Part shown: positions 25,395 to 33,877 of the stretch, in pieces | Numbering within the stretch: position 1 is the stretch's first letter | Layout of the letters: the number at the start of each line of letters is the position of its first letter | Assembly: GCA_017528085.1 (NCBI GenBank) | Contig: JAFXPH010000004.1 | Coordinates: 1 to 64,000, forward strand | Reading direction: 5' to 3' | Source: Clostridia bacterium | Lineage (GTDB): Bacteria > Bacillota > Clostridia > TANB77 > CAG-508 | DNA length: 64,000 nt | The notes under the pieces: generated by a model | The model's database searches: none | Told to the model about the DNA's origin: nothing | The model's input: only the letters and a program-made list of their open reading frames with translations | Program-made: the position numbers and the translations under genes

Positions 25395-26933
25395 ATGGAT
25401 GAAAAGAGAGTAACAATGCTAATGATTCTTGACGGATTTGGAATCAATGAAAAGACAGAAGGTAATGCAGTAAAACTAGCAAATATACCTAATATTCAAA
25501 ATGCAATAAATCAAAATCCAAATACAATTATTCATACAAGTGGAGTTGAAGTTGGACTTCCTGAAGGACAAATGGGAAATTCAGAAGTTGGACATACAAA
25601 TATGGGTGCTGGTAGAATAGTATACCAAGATTTACAAAAAATTAATAAAGCAATCGCTGATGGCGATTTCTTTGGTGTACCTGAATTTGTAGAAGCAATT
25701 GAAAGATGCAAGAAAAATGGTTCTAATTTACATCTTCTAGGATTAGTTTCTGATGGTGGTGTGCATAGCCATAATAGACACCTATATGGATTATTAGAAT
25801 TATGCAAAAGAAAAGATTTTGAGAATGTATATGTTCATTGTTTCTTAGATGGTAGAGATACACCTCCAGCATCTGGAGAAAACTATCTAACTGATCTTGA
25901 AAATAAAATTCAAGAAAAAGGCGTTGGAAAAATTGCAACAATAAGCGGTAGATATTATGCAATGGATAGAGATAAGAGATGGGATAGAATAGAAAAAGCA
26001 TATAATGCTATGGTAAGAGGTGAAGGAAATAAATTTACTTCTCCAATTACAGCTATTGAAGATTCTTATCAAAAAGAAGTATTTGATGAATTTGTTGTTC
26101 CAACAGTTATAACTAATACTTCTGGTAATCCAATTACTACTATTAAAAGTGGAGATTCTGTAATATTCTTTAACTTTAGACCTGATAGAGCTAGAGAAAT
26201 TACTAGAACTATAGTAGATAAAGATTTTAAAGAATTTAATACAGAAGATTTAGATGTATACTTTGTATGCATGACTCCATATGATGAGACTATGCCAAAT
26301 GTTCAAGTAGCTTATAAGAAAGAAGAATTAATTAATACTTTTGGCGAAGTTATTTCTAAACAAGGAAAGACTCAACTTAGAATAGCTGAGACTGAAAAAT
26401 ATGCACATGTTACATTTTTCTTTAATGGCGGAAAAGAAGAACAATATCCTGGAGAGGATAGAATATTAGTTCCTTCTCCAAAAGTTGCAACTTATGATCT
26501 TCAACCAGAAATGAGTTGTTTCGAAGTTAAGGATAAAGTTGTTGAAGCTATTAAATCAAGAAAATATGATAGCATTATATTAAATTTTGCAAATCCTGAT
26601 ATGGTTGGACATACTGGTAGCTTAGAAGCAGCTATTAAAGCATTGGAAGCATTAGATGGATGTGTTAAAGAAATCATCGATGCAATTAATGAGACAAATG
26701 GTGTACTTCTAATGACTGCAGATCATGGTAATTGCGAGCAAATGATTGACTATGAATCAGGTGAGCCACATACAGCTCACACAACTAACCCAGTTCCACT
26801 TACAATTATTGGTATAGGTAATAACAAGAAAGTAAAAGAAGGAAGGTTAGCCGATTTAGCACCTACTATGCTTGCAATTATGGGTATTGAACAACCAGCA
26901 GAAATGACAGGAGAAAACTTGATACAAGAATAA
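25395..26933 (+). CDS. gpmI: 2,3-bisphosphoglycerate-independent phosphoglycerate mutase
   Basis: GpmI isomerises 3- to 2-phosphoglycerate using two Mn ions. The alkaline-phosphatase-fold metal Asp is in LDGFG near residue 11, and the catalytic Ser is in MGNSEVGHTNMGAG near 60. The second metal cluster is in ADHGN near 445 and in GEPHTAHT. 512 residues is normal. The ribosome site is a weak AGAGAGAAA. No enolase gene follows, as would be common in Firmicutes; a YezG-like gene comes next instead. Confidence 0.97.
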   Translation: MDEKRVTMLMILDGFGINEKTEGNAVKLANIPNIQNAINQNPNTIIHTSGVEVGLPEGQMGNSEVGHTNMGAGRIVYQDLQKINKAIADGDFFGVPEFVEAIERCKKNGSNLHLLGLVSDGGVHSHNRHLYGLLELCKRKDFENVYVHCFLDGRDTPPASGENYLTDLENKIQEKGVGKIATISGRYYAMDRDKRWDRIEKAYNAMVRGEGNKFTSPITAIEDSYQKEVFDEFVVPTVITNTSGNPITTIKSGDSVIFFNFRPDRAREITRTIVDKDFKEFNTEDLDVYFVCMTPYDETMPNVQVAYKKEELINTFGEVISKQGKTQLRIAETEKYAHVTFFFNGGKEEQYPGEDRILVPSPKVATYDLQPEMSCFEVKDKVVEAIKSRKYDSIILNFANPDMVGHTGSLEAAIKALEALDGCVKEIIDAINETNGVLLMTADHGNCEQMIDYESGEPHTAHTTNPVPLTIIGIGNNKKVKEGRLADLAPTMLAIMGIEQPAEMTGENLIQE

Positions 26934-26948
26934 TTTAGGAGAATAAAG

Positions 26949-27713
26949 ATGATTATTTCACCTGAAGAAAAAATAATTTATTCAGAAATACAGAAGAAGC
27001 TTTTCTATATTATTCCTGAGAAATGGGAAAGCATTTATCTTTACGCCTCAATTATGAATGCTCCAAATCAAAAAGCATTCGGAGAGATGTTTTTCTATTA
27101 TCTACCAAAGGGTTTAATAAAAAGAAAATTTGTAAATAGTTATGAGATACCTGGTATTTTCAATATTGATGAGCAACAATATTCTAAACTTATTGCAGAA
27201 GTTTATAAAGAAATAAAGGATTTGAGAAACTGCTTTATTCGTAATAAGAAAAAAGCATGGACAAATATTACTATTATCATAAAAGATGCTAAATTTAGAA
27301 TAGAATATGACTATGAGAATTTATTTAATTCACCATATGACTCATATCAAAGACATGTAATCTGGAGATATATTTATCTTAAAGATGATTATGATTTACT
27401 TTCTAGAAAAGAACAAAAGATCATTAAACATTATTTAGAAAATAAAGATAAAGTTCCAACTTTAAAGAAGTATGCTTATGAAGAGGGATTTTATCGTAAC
27501 CCAGTTAAAAACATTATTGATTATGAGAAAAACTTATCAGTAGATGAAGCTTTAGCTCAATCAAAAGAGGCGGCTAAGAAAGAAAAGAAAAAGTTAAGTA
27601 GTTTATTTAAAAAGAAAAATAAACTAACTGATGTAATAGAAGATGAAGATACTAGAAGTAAAAACCAAATTCTAAAATATGGAAGTAGTGAGAATGGGAA
27701 AAAAGAAGAGTAA
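26949..27713 (+). CDS. YezG/DUF600-like protein with basic C-terminal extension
   Basis: A 254-residue protein. The first ~160 residues fit the YezG (DUF600) pattern: an N-terminal KKLFYIIPEKWESIYLYA, then MFFYYLP, a charged helix around IKDLRNCF, and AWTNITIII followed by YDSYQRHVIWRYIYL. YezG is known as the immunity partner of the YeeF LXG toxin, but DUF600 also occurs alone. No LXG or nuclease toxin gene is near. The C-terminal ~90 residues are Lys/Glu rich. AGGAG precedes ATG 26949. It is cotranscribed with gpmI and overlaps the next gene by 20 bases. Its role here is unknown. Confidence 0.65.
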   Translation: MIISPEEKIIYSEIQKKLFYIIPEKWESIYLYASIMNAPNQKAFGEMFFYYLPKGLIKRKFVNSYEIPGIFNIDEQQYSKLIAEVYKEIKDLRNCFIRNKKKAWTNITIIIKDAKFRIEYDYENLFNSPYDSYQRHVIWRYIYLKDDYDLLSRKEQKIIKHYLENKDKVPTLKKYAYEEGFYRNPVKNIIDYEKNLSVDEALAQSKEAAKKEKKKLSSLFKKKNKLTDVIEDEDTRSKNQILKYGSSENGKKEE

Positions 27714-28347
27714 TAGATTAACTCCAAAAAGAAAAGTAACTGAAAGTAAGTTAAGACAAGATGTAGTTGATATTGAAAAGAAATATAATAACTTAAGAGA
27801 ACATGATTTTGAAAGATTCAAAAGCAATTTTGAATTTAAAGCTCTTACAAAAAGTTTTAATATTATTCCATTTTTAATAATAATTGTATTATTATTTGTT
27901 GGTTCATTTTTCTTATTTAAATATGGAAAAATCGGAATTGCACTTTTGCTATGTTTTATAGCACTATATTCAATAGTTTCATTTTTAGAAAGTAGTGTTA
28001 AAGTTGTAATTAATGATAAAAAAGTTACTATAAAGAATCCTTTTAGAAAAAAGGAAATTGATGTTTCTAGTATAAGAAAAATATATCTTACAACTTCAAA
28101 GAAATTTAATATTGGTGGTTTTAAAGCTAAGATTAAGTTTCTAACAAACACTGAAAAAGGTGATAAAATGTATCTTGTAGATACAATGTTTATTTCTGTA
28201 AAAGATGTTGAAAAGTTTATGAGTTTAATAGAAGTTAAAAAAGAAGAGAATAAAGAGTTCATTGATGAGACAATAACAACTTCATTTGATTTAATATTTT
28301 TTGTACTCATCGGATTAAGTATAATGTTGGATTTATTCTTATTATAA
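27694..28347 (+). CDS. Membrane protein of unknown function, PH-like middle
   Basis: A 217-residue protein with a basic, helical N terminus (about 1-50), two adjacent membrane spans (near 55-97), a soluble stretch that may be a small beta-rich PH-like domain (near 105-190), and a last span at the C terminus. No family is recognised. ATG 27694 is used with a GTGAG-type site just upstream. ATG 27679 has no ribosome site. It overlaps the end of the YezG-like gene, suggesting coupled translation, and ends the operon at a shared terminator. Confidence 0.65.
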   Translation: MGKKKSNRLTPKRKVTESKLRQDVVDIEKKYNNLREHDFERFKSNFEFKALTKSFNIIPFLIIIVLLFVGSFFLFKYGKIGIALLLCFIALYSIVSFLESSVKVVINDKKVTIKNPFRKKEIDVSSIRKIYLTTSKKFNIGGFKAKIKFLTNTEKGDKMYLVDTMFISVKDVEKFMSLIEVKKEENKEFIDETITTSFDLIFFVLIGLSIMLDLFLL

Positions 28348-28350
28348 TAA

Positions 28351-28386
28351 AAAGGCTTAAAGTTTTACTTTAAGCCTTTGTTTTTT
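28351..28386. terminator. Bidirectional terminator between the glycolytic operon and asd
   Basis: AAAGGCTTAAAGT (28351-28363) pairs with ACTTTAAGCCTTT (28367-28379), with Ts after it on the plus strand and a T-run on the minus strand. Confidence 0.88.
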
Positions 28387-29383
28387 ATTTATCATACTCA
28401 ATAAGTTTCTCTACTATTTGAATTGCATTTGTTGCTGCACCTTTTCTAATATTATCTCCAGTGCAGAAAAAGTTTAATCCATAATCTACACTATAGTCTC
28501 TTCTTAATCTTCCAACAAATACATTATCTTGACCAGATGTTTCTGTAGCTAAAGGATAAACATTATTTTCTGGATCATCCTTTAAAGTAATTCCTTCAGC
28601 ATTTGATAACATTTTTCTTACTTCATCTAAATCAAAATCATTATCAAATTCGACATTAATAGATTCTGAATGAGAATTAAGTACTGGTACTCTAACTGTT
28701 GTAGCAGTAATTCTTAAATCAGGTCTATTTAAAATCTTTCTTGTCTCATTAATCATTTTTTCTTCTTCTTTTGTATATCCATTATCTAGAAATACATCTA
28801 TATGAGGTAGACAATTATTAATAATTGGATGAGGGAACTTCTTTAAAGTATAACCTTCTTGATTTCCATTTACTAAATCATCAACACCTTTTTTACCAGC
28901 TCCTGAAACAGCTTGATAAGTTGAATAAACTATCCTTTTAATTGTGTACTTATCATCTAATACTTTAAGTGGAAGTACTGCTTGAATTGTCGAACAATTT
29001 GGGTTAGCAATTATTCCGTGATTATTTTTAATTTCTTCTGGATTAACTTCTGGTACTACTAAAGGAACATCTTTATCCATTCTAAAAGCACTGCTGTTAT
29101 CAACTACTATACAACCTTTTTCTGCAGCAATAGGTGAGAAGTGTTTAGATGTATCTCCACCTGCAGAGAATATTGCAAAATCGAATCCTTCATCGAAAGA
29201 ATCATCAGTTAATTCTCTAACTATGTATTCCTTTCCCATAAATGTAAGCTTTGTTCCTGCTGACTTTTTTGATGCGAATAAAACATATTCGTCTATTGGT
29301 AGATTCTTTTCTTCTAAAACTGTAAGAGCTGTTCTACCAACTAATCCTGTTGCTCCTACAATTGCCATTTTGTATTTTTTCAT
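28385..29383 (-). CDS. asd: Aspartate-semialdehyde dehydrogenase
   Basis: Asd reduces aspartyl phosphate to aspartate semialdehyde for lysine, diaminopimelate, threonine and methionine synthesis. The NADP motif GATGLVGRT is at residues 9-17, the catalytic Cys near 129 is in NPNCST, and an active-site His/Arg region follows. 332 residues is normal. I start at ATG 29383, with GGAG seven bases upstream; a longer frame to 29410 has no ribosome site. It is a single minus-strand gene without dapA or lysC neighbours. Confidence 0.95.
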   Translation of the reverse strand: MKKYKMAIVGATGLVGRTALTVLEEKNLPIDEYVLFASKKSAGTKLTFMGKEYIVRELTDDSFDEGFDFAIFSAGGDTSKHFSPIAAEKGCIVVDNSSAFRMDKDVPLVVPEVNPEEIKNNHGIIANPNCSTIQAVLPLKVLDDKYTIKRIVYSTYQAVSGAGKKGVDDLVNGNQEGYTLKKFPHPIINNCLPHIDVFLDNGYTKEEEKMINETRKILNRPDLRITATTVRVPVLNSHSESINVEFDNDFDLDEVRKMLSNAEGITLKDDPENNVYPLATETSGQDNVFVGRLRRDYSVDYGLNFFCTGDNIRKGAATNAIQIVEKLIEYDK

Positions 29384-29489
29384 AAAATCACTCCAATTTT
29401 TATGAAGCATAAGTAGTAAAATATAGTTATATTTTGCTTGAACGAAATAATTATATGATTTTTTTGGCTAAATTTCAAGGCAAATAAAA

Positions 29490-29512
29490 AAAGTAGCTTT
29501 ACAAGCTACTTT
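29490..29512 (-). terminator. Terminator of the small anchored-protein gene
   Basis: AAAGTAGCTT and AAGCTACTTT pair around a three-base loop. On the minus strand the hairpin is followed by a run of Ts. Confidence 0.85.
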
Positions 29513-29526
29513 AAATATATTTTAAA

Positions 29527-29856
29527 TTATCTTTTGATTTTAATTATTATTGCTATTGATAAGAATATAAGAATTACACCTATAGCAACTAAAAGTATAG
29601 AAACAATATTGTTTATACCTAAATTCATTTGAGCTATATCAGACATTGATTGTACTTTAACAGCAGAAGGATTTGATGTATCTAACATTTGTCCTTGATT
29701 AGATGTATCTTCTTCAGTTTCTACATCAGACATTGTTACTTCTTCAAGTTCACCTTCTTCTTGAGTTCCAGTAAGATCTGTCGCATAACTTACTACATTT
29801 ATAAATAATAAACATATAGTTACTATCATAGTGATTGTTAATAATTTTTTCACCAT
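29527..29856 (-). CDS. Small secreted acidic protein with C-terminal membrane anchor
   Basis: A 109-residue protein with a signal peptide (about 1-26, ending near SYA), an acidic Ser/Thr/Glu linker of about 50 residues, and a C-terminal membrane span (about 83-106) ending in KIKR. The layout resembles short cell-surface anchor proteins. There is no LPXTG motif, so it should be held by the terminal helix. No family is recognised. GGAGG lies before the start, and a possible TAGACA-17-TAAAAT promoter lies upstream. It is a single-gene unit. Confidence 0.65.
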   Translation of the reverse strand: MVKKLLTITMIVTICLLFINVVSYATDLTGTQEEGELEEVTMSDVETEEDTSNQGQMLDTSNPSAVKVQSMSDIAQMNLGINNIVSILLVAIGVILIFLSIAIIIKIKR

Positions 29857-29953
29857 AGGCCTCCATGTATAAAAAATCTATATCTATTTTATACAAATAA
29901 AAATGAATTGTCTACAAAAATAATAATTAAATTTGAATAAATTGTGAAAAATA

Positions 29954-29982
29954 TTGAAAAAATTGATTCAACCATATATAAT
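29954..29982 (+). promoter_or_regulatory. Promoter of tRNA-Gln
   Basis: TTGAAA at 29954-29959, 17-base spacer, TATAAT at 29977-29982. The start should be just before the tRNA. Confidence 0.75.
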
Positions 29983-29996
29983 AAACACGCAAATAT

Positions 29997-30070
29997 TCGG
30001 GTATGGCCAAGCGGTAAGGCAGTGGACTCTGACTCCACGATCGTTAGTTCGAATCTAACTACCCGAACCA
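29997..30070 (+). tRNA. tRNA-Gln (anticodon CTG)
   Basis: A complete 74-base cloverleaf: acceptor arms TCGGGTA and TACCCGA, D stem GCC/GGC, anticodon stem GTGGA/TCCAC with loop CTCTGAC (anticodon CTG, reading CAG), T arm GTTAG/CTAAC with TTCGAAT, discriminator A and encoded CCA. It has its own promoter. No terminator separates it from the kinase-like gene 22 bases downstream, so that gene may be read from the tRNA promoter. Confidence 0.95.
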
Positions 30071-30092
30071 ATACTTATAAAGGGGAAAAATA

Positions 30093-30755
30093 ATGAATAC
30101 AAATGTTTTAGGTTTTATCATTTCAGCAGTTTATATGTTAGCAGTTTTTGGAATTGCCTTTGCATTTAGTAAAAAAGGTAAGGAATTCACAAGAAAATTT
30201 ATCCACATCATGCTAGGAAACTGGTGGATAATTGCAGCACTTTATTTTGATGATGTAAAATATGCGGTTATTTTACCAGCATTATTTGTTGTAGTAAATT
30301 TCTTATCACATAAATATAAATTAATTAAGATAATGGAAAGAGATAGTTCAGATGCAGGTGAAGGAAAAGACACATATGGTACTGTTTTTTATGCAGTTAG
30401 CTTACTTGTACTTGTTCTATACACATACTTACTAGAAAAAATGCCAATGCTTGGCGTTACAGGTATCTTTACTATGGCTTATGGCGATGGTTTAGCAGCT
30501 GTTTTAGGTACAAAGTTTGGTAAAAAGAAAATACTAAAGAACTCAAACAAATCAGTAGTTGGAACTACAGTCATGTTTGTAGTTACATTTATAATTCATG
30601 TAGTATTCTTTATGGTTTATGGTGTAAAATATGCTATTCTTAAAGCAATACTAATGGCACTAATTGCAAGTGTTATTGAATTATTTGCAAAAAGAGGAAC
30701 AGACAATCTATTTGTTCCAATAGTTACAACAGTAGTCGCAGGGCTTTTGATGTAG
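30093..30755 (+). CDS. Dolichol/phytol kinase-like CTP-dependent membrane protein
   Basis: A 220-residue protein with about six or seven membrane spans. It belongs to the phosphatidate cytidylyltransferase-like group that includes phytol kinase (VTE5), dolichol kinase (Sec59) and Dgk1, which use CTP to phosphorylate lipid alcohols. Marker segments are RKFIHIMLGNWW near 35-46, a charged loop with GKDTYGT, and YGDGLAAVLGTKFGKKK near 130-145 followed by KSVVGT. RGTDNLFVP ends the conserved part. It is 18 bases before dxs, supporting an isoprenoid substrate, but the substrate is inferred. A related protein is at 62097. Confidence 0.78.
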   Translation: MNTNVLGFIISAVYMLAVFGIAFAFSKKGKEFTRKFIHIMLGNWWIIAALYFDDVKYAVILPALFVVVNFLSHKYKLIKIMERDSSDAGEGKDTYGTVFYAVSLLVLVLYTYLLEKMPMLGVTGIFTMAYGDGLAAVLGTKFGKKKILKNSNKSVVGTTVMFVVTFIIHVVFFMVYGVKYAILKAILMALIASVIELFAKRGTDNLFVPIVTTVVAGLLM

Positions 30756-30773
30756 AAAAGAGGATGTTTTTTT

Positions 30774-32666
30774 ATGATACTTAATAAAGTTAACTATCCT
30801 GAAGATTTGAAGAAATTATCTTTAGATGAAAAAGATATTTTGGCAAAAGAAATTAGAGACAAAATAATTAATACTGTCGCTAATACAGGCGGACATCTTG
30901 CGTCAAATTTAGGTATAGTTGAACTAACTATAGCAATCCATAGTATTTTTAATACACCTATGGATAAGGTTATATGGGATGTAGGACATCAAACATATGT
31001 CCATAAAATGTTAACAGGAAGAAAAAATAAGCTAGATTCATTAAGAAAGTATAATGGATTAGCAGGATTTCCTAAAGTAGAAGAAAGTATATATGACTCA
31101 TTCAATACTGGTCATAGTAGTACTTCTATTTCTGTTGCTTTAGGAATGGCTAGAGCAAGAGATATAAAAAAAGAAAATCATAAAGTAATTGCTGTAATAG
31201 GTGATGGTGCTTTAACAGGTGGTATGGCTCTAGAAGCATTAAATGATGCTGGTTCTTCAGGAACAAACTTAATAGTAATACTTAATGATAATGCTATGAG
31301 TATTTCTAAAAATGTTGGTGGTATATCATTAATGCTTTCTAAACTTCGTACTAGAAATTTATACATTAAGTCTAATATGAAAGGTAAAAAGATAGTATCA
31401 AAAATACCTTTAATTGGACCTAAGGTAGTTAGATTTGTTCAAAAAACTAAATTAGGTATTAAACATTTTTTTATACCTAAAATGTATTTTGAAGATATAG
31501 GATTTAGATATTTAGGACCAGTTGATGGTCATAATATACAAGAACTTGAAAAAGTATTAAGAATTTCAAATAATCTTACTGGACCTGTTTTAGTACACGC
31601 TTTAACTAAAAAAGGTAAAGGCTTTAAAGCAGCTGAAGAAAATCCAGATCAATTCCATTCAGCACCAAAATATGATCCTAAAACAGGAGAAAGATTAGGA
31701 GTTAAAAAACAAGATTATTCAGGAAGATTTGGAGAAAAATTAGTAAAACTTGCTAAAGACAATAATAGAATAGTAGCAATTACTGCTGCTATGACAGATG
31801 GTACAGGATTAAAAGAATTTGCTAAAAAATATCCTGATAGATTTTTCGATGTAGGTATAGCAGAACAACATGCTATTGGTTTAGCATCAGGACTTGCTAA
31901 ATCTGGTATGGTTCCATTTGTACCAATTTATTCATCTTTTTTACAAAGAGCATATGATCAATTGATTCATGATGTTGCAATCACATCACTTCCAGTTGTA
32001 GTTTGTGTAGATAGAGCTGGTATAGTTGGAAATGATGGTGAAACACATCAAGGGTTATTAGATATGAGCTTTGGAAGTACTATACCAAACTTTATTGTGA
32101 TGGCACCAAAGGATTATAGAGAACTTGATAAGATGATGGAATTTGCAATGGATATCAAAAAGCCAGTAATGATTAGATATCCAAGAGGATGTGAAGAAAA
32201 AGACTTTAGAACAGCAGCAAAGATAGCATTAGGTAAAACAGAACTTATTCGTGACGGTTCAGAAGTTGCTATAGTTGCAATTGGAAAAATGGTTTATAGA
32301 GGAGATGAAGTCTGCAATAAATTAAGTGAGGATTTAGGAATAGAAGCTAAACTTATTAATGCAAGATTTGTAAAACCACTTGATGAATTTGATCTTTTAG
32401 AGAAAGTAAAGAATACTAAATTAGTTGTTACTATAGAAGATGGAACTGTTATAAATGGTTTAGGTGATCAAGTAGAAAGAATCTTCTTTAAAAATAAAGT
32501 TGATAAAGAATTAATAAAATTTGCATATCCAGATAAATTTATTAAACATGGAAGTGTATCTGAAATAGAAAAAAGATATGGTATGGATACTGATAATATT
32601 ACTAATATTATTGAAAGTGTTATTGAAGCAAATAACAATTCAAAGATAAGAGGTATTAATGGATAA
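30774..32666 (+). CDS. dxs: 1-Deoxy-D-xylulose-5-phosphate synthase
   Basis: Dxs joins pyruvate and glyceraldehyde-3-phosphate with thiamine diphosphate, the first step of the MEP isoprenoid route. The N-terminal WDVGHQTYVHKMLTGR segment is near 62-77 and the ThDP-binding GDGALTGGMALEALN near 142-156. The transketolase-type pyrimidine domain has FDVGIAEQHA near 361-370. 630 residues is normal. AGAGGA is before ATG 30774. The stop overlaps the start of the next gene by eight bases. Confidence 0.97.
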   Translation: MILNKVNYPEDLKKLSLDEKDILAKEIRDKIINTVANTGGHLASNLGIVELTIAIHSIFNTPMDKVIWDVGHQTYVHKMLTGRKNKLDSLRKYNGLAGFPKVEESIYDSFNTGHSSTSISVALGMARARDIKKENHKVIAVIGDGALTGGMALEALNDAGSSGTNLIVILNDNAMSISKNVGGISLMLSKLRTRNLYIKSNMKGKKIVSKIPLIGPKVVRFVQKTKLGIKHFFIPKMYFEDIGFRYLGPVDGHNIQELEKVLRISNNLTGPVLVHALTKKGKGFKAAEENPDQFHSAPKYDPKTGERLGVKKQDYSGRFGEKLVKLAKDNNRIVAITAAMTDGTGLKEFAKKYPDRFFDVGIAEQHAIGLASGLAKSGMVPFVPIYSSFLQRAYDQLIHDVAITSLPVVVCVDRAGIVGNDGETHQGLLDMSFGSTIPNFIVMAPKDYRELDKMMEFAMDIKKPVMIRYPRGCEEKDFRTAAKIALGKTELIRDGSEVAIVAIGKMVYRGDEVCNKLSEDLGIEAKLINARFVKPLDEFDLLEKVKNTKLVVTIEDGTVINGLGDQVERIFFKNKVDKELIKFAYPDKFIKHGSVSEIEKRYGMDTDNITNIIESVIEANNNSKIRGING

Positions 32667-33429
32667 TCCACTTAAAGAATATGAATTTGCAAAAATAATG
32701 GATAAAGTAGATCAAGCAGTTCATAATAATAAATGTACTCATACAGACTTTTATACTGAAAATGAAATTGTAGAAATAAAAAAATTCTTAGCAAAAGAAA
32801 ATATTTCAAATTTCGAAATAGTAGGAGTAGTTGATGAACCTGCAAGAGAAATAATAGTGTTTTATCCACAGAAATTTACTAAAGAAATTGTGGATAAGTT
32901 TATCCACAGTACTCTTAAAATACTTAGAATATCACTACCTAAGGAACTATCATATTCACATAGTGAATACTTAGGTGGGATAATGAAGACTGGTATTAAA
33001 AGAGAAAAATTAGGAGATATTATTGTTGTTGATAATGCAGCTGATGTTATTATCTTAGATGAAGTATCAAAAATCTTAGTAGATAATTTAGGCAGTCTTA
33101 CTAGATTTAATAAAGCACATATTGCAGTATATGACATTAATTACGTTTTTCAAAAGAAAGTAGAATTTGAAGATGTCTTAGTAAATGTTGCTTCAAATAG
33201 ATTAGATAATATAGTAGGGGAGCTTGCTCACGTATCAAGAGGTAAAGCAGAAGAAATAATTAATGAAGGAAGAGTCTTTATAAATAATGTTAATGAATTT
33301 AAAGATTCCAAAAAAATAATTATTAATGATATAATAACGATAAGAGGAAAAGGAAAATTTATTTTTGAAGAAGAGATGGGAAAGACAAGAAGTGATAGAC
33401 TAAAACTTAGATTCAAAAAGTATATATAA
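32659..33429 (+). CDS. ylmH: YlmH-like S4-domain RNA-binding protein
   Basis: A 256-residue YlmH-type protein: an N-terminal helical part, a central domain with ELSYSHSEYLGGIMKTGIKREKLGDI (longer segments abbreviated here), and an S4 domain in the last ~75 residues, with the typical GKAEEIINEGRVFINN. Studied YlmH proteins bind the ribosome and take part in rescue of stalled 50S complexes. It begins inside the dxs stop region, so translation is likely coupled. Three consensus DnaA boxes lie within its coding sequence (32862-32908). AGAGG precedes ATG 32659. Confidence 0.85.
   Translation: MDNPLKEYEFAKIMDKVDQAVHNNKCTHTDFYTENEIVEIKKFLAKENISNFEIVGVVDEPAREIIVFYPQKFTKEIVDKFIHSTLKILRISLPKELSYSHSEYLGGIMKTGIKREKLGDIIVVDNAADVIILDEVSKILVDNLGSLTRFNKAHIAVYDINYVFQKKVEFEDVLVNVASNRLDNIVGELAHVSRGKAEEIINEGRVFINNVNEFKDSKKIIINDIITIRGKGKFIFEEEMGKTRSDRLKLRFKKYI
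32862..32908. promoter_or_regulatory. Cluster of three consensus DnaA boxes inside ylmH
   Basis: TTATCCACA occurs at 32862-32870 and 32900-32908, and its complement TGTGGATAA at 32889-32897. The last two form an inverted pair separated by two bases. Single perfect boxes also occur at 30199-30207 and 61447-61455. There is no dnaA, dnaN or AT-rich unwinding region, so this is not an obvious origin. Confidence 0.5.
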
Positions 33430-33452
33430 CACGTAAGAAAAGGGGAAAAGCT

Positions 33453-33845
33453 ATGAATATTGAACAAGATTTAAGGCTAGCTTTAAATGTTAGAGAGAAT
33501 GCTAAACCAGGAACATGTAATTATTCAGTAGGATCTGTTCTTAAAACAAAGAATGGAAAAAGATATACAGGATGCAACATAGATAATGATGCAATTCAAT
33601 CTATGTGTGCAGAAAGAGTAGCTTTCGCTAAAGCAATTTCAGAAGGTGAAAGTGAATTTGAATATATTTTAGTTGTTGGTGGACCAAAAGGCGGAAACAT
33701 TGAAAAATGTTTGCCATGTGGATACTGCAGACAATTCATGAATCAATATGTGGGAGATGATTTTAAAGTATATACGTATTATGATGAAAAAGTAGAAGAA
33801 TATACAATGAAAGATTTATTACCACATTCATTTAAACTTAAATAA
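33453..33845 (+). CDS. cdd: Cytidine deaminase
   Basis: Cdd converts cytidine and deoxycytidine to uridine forms for pyrimidine salvage. The zinc motif is CAERVA near 50-55 (Cys and catalytic Glu) and PCGYCRQ near 88-94 with the other two Cys ligands. It is a 130-residue homotetramer-type enzyme. GGGG lies before ATG 33453. It probably ends the dxs-ylmH-cdd unit at the shared terminator. Confidence 0.95.
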   Translation: MNIEQDLRLALNVRENAKPGTCNYSVGSVLKTKNGKRYTGCNIDNDAIQSMCAERVAFAKAISEGESEFEYILVVGGPKGGNIEKCLPCGYCRQFMNQYVGDDFKVYTYYDEKVEEYTMKDLLPHSFKLK

Positions 33846-33848
33846 AAT

Positions 33849-33877
33849 AAGAGCACATTTATTATGTGCTCTTTTAA
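33849..33877. terminator. Bidirectional terminator between cdd and the CYTH gene
   Basis: AAGAGCACAT (33849-33858), loop TTATT, ATGTGCTCTT (33864-33873), with T-runs on both sides. Confidence 0.85.

Noticed and set aside
27672..28310. 212-residue open frame antisense to the membrane gene at 27694
   Set aside because: Same reason: entirely overlapping, Ser/Leu rich, without start signals.
32862..32908. Chromosome origin
   Set aside because: Consensus DnaA boxes are clustered, but there is no dnaA, dnaN, recF, rpmH or AT-rich unwinding tract nearby, and they lie inside an intact gene.
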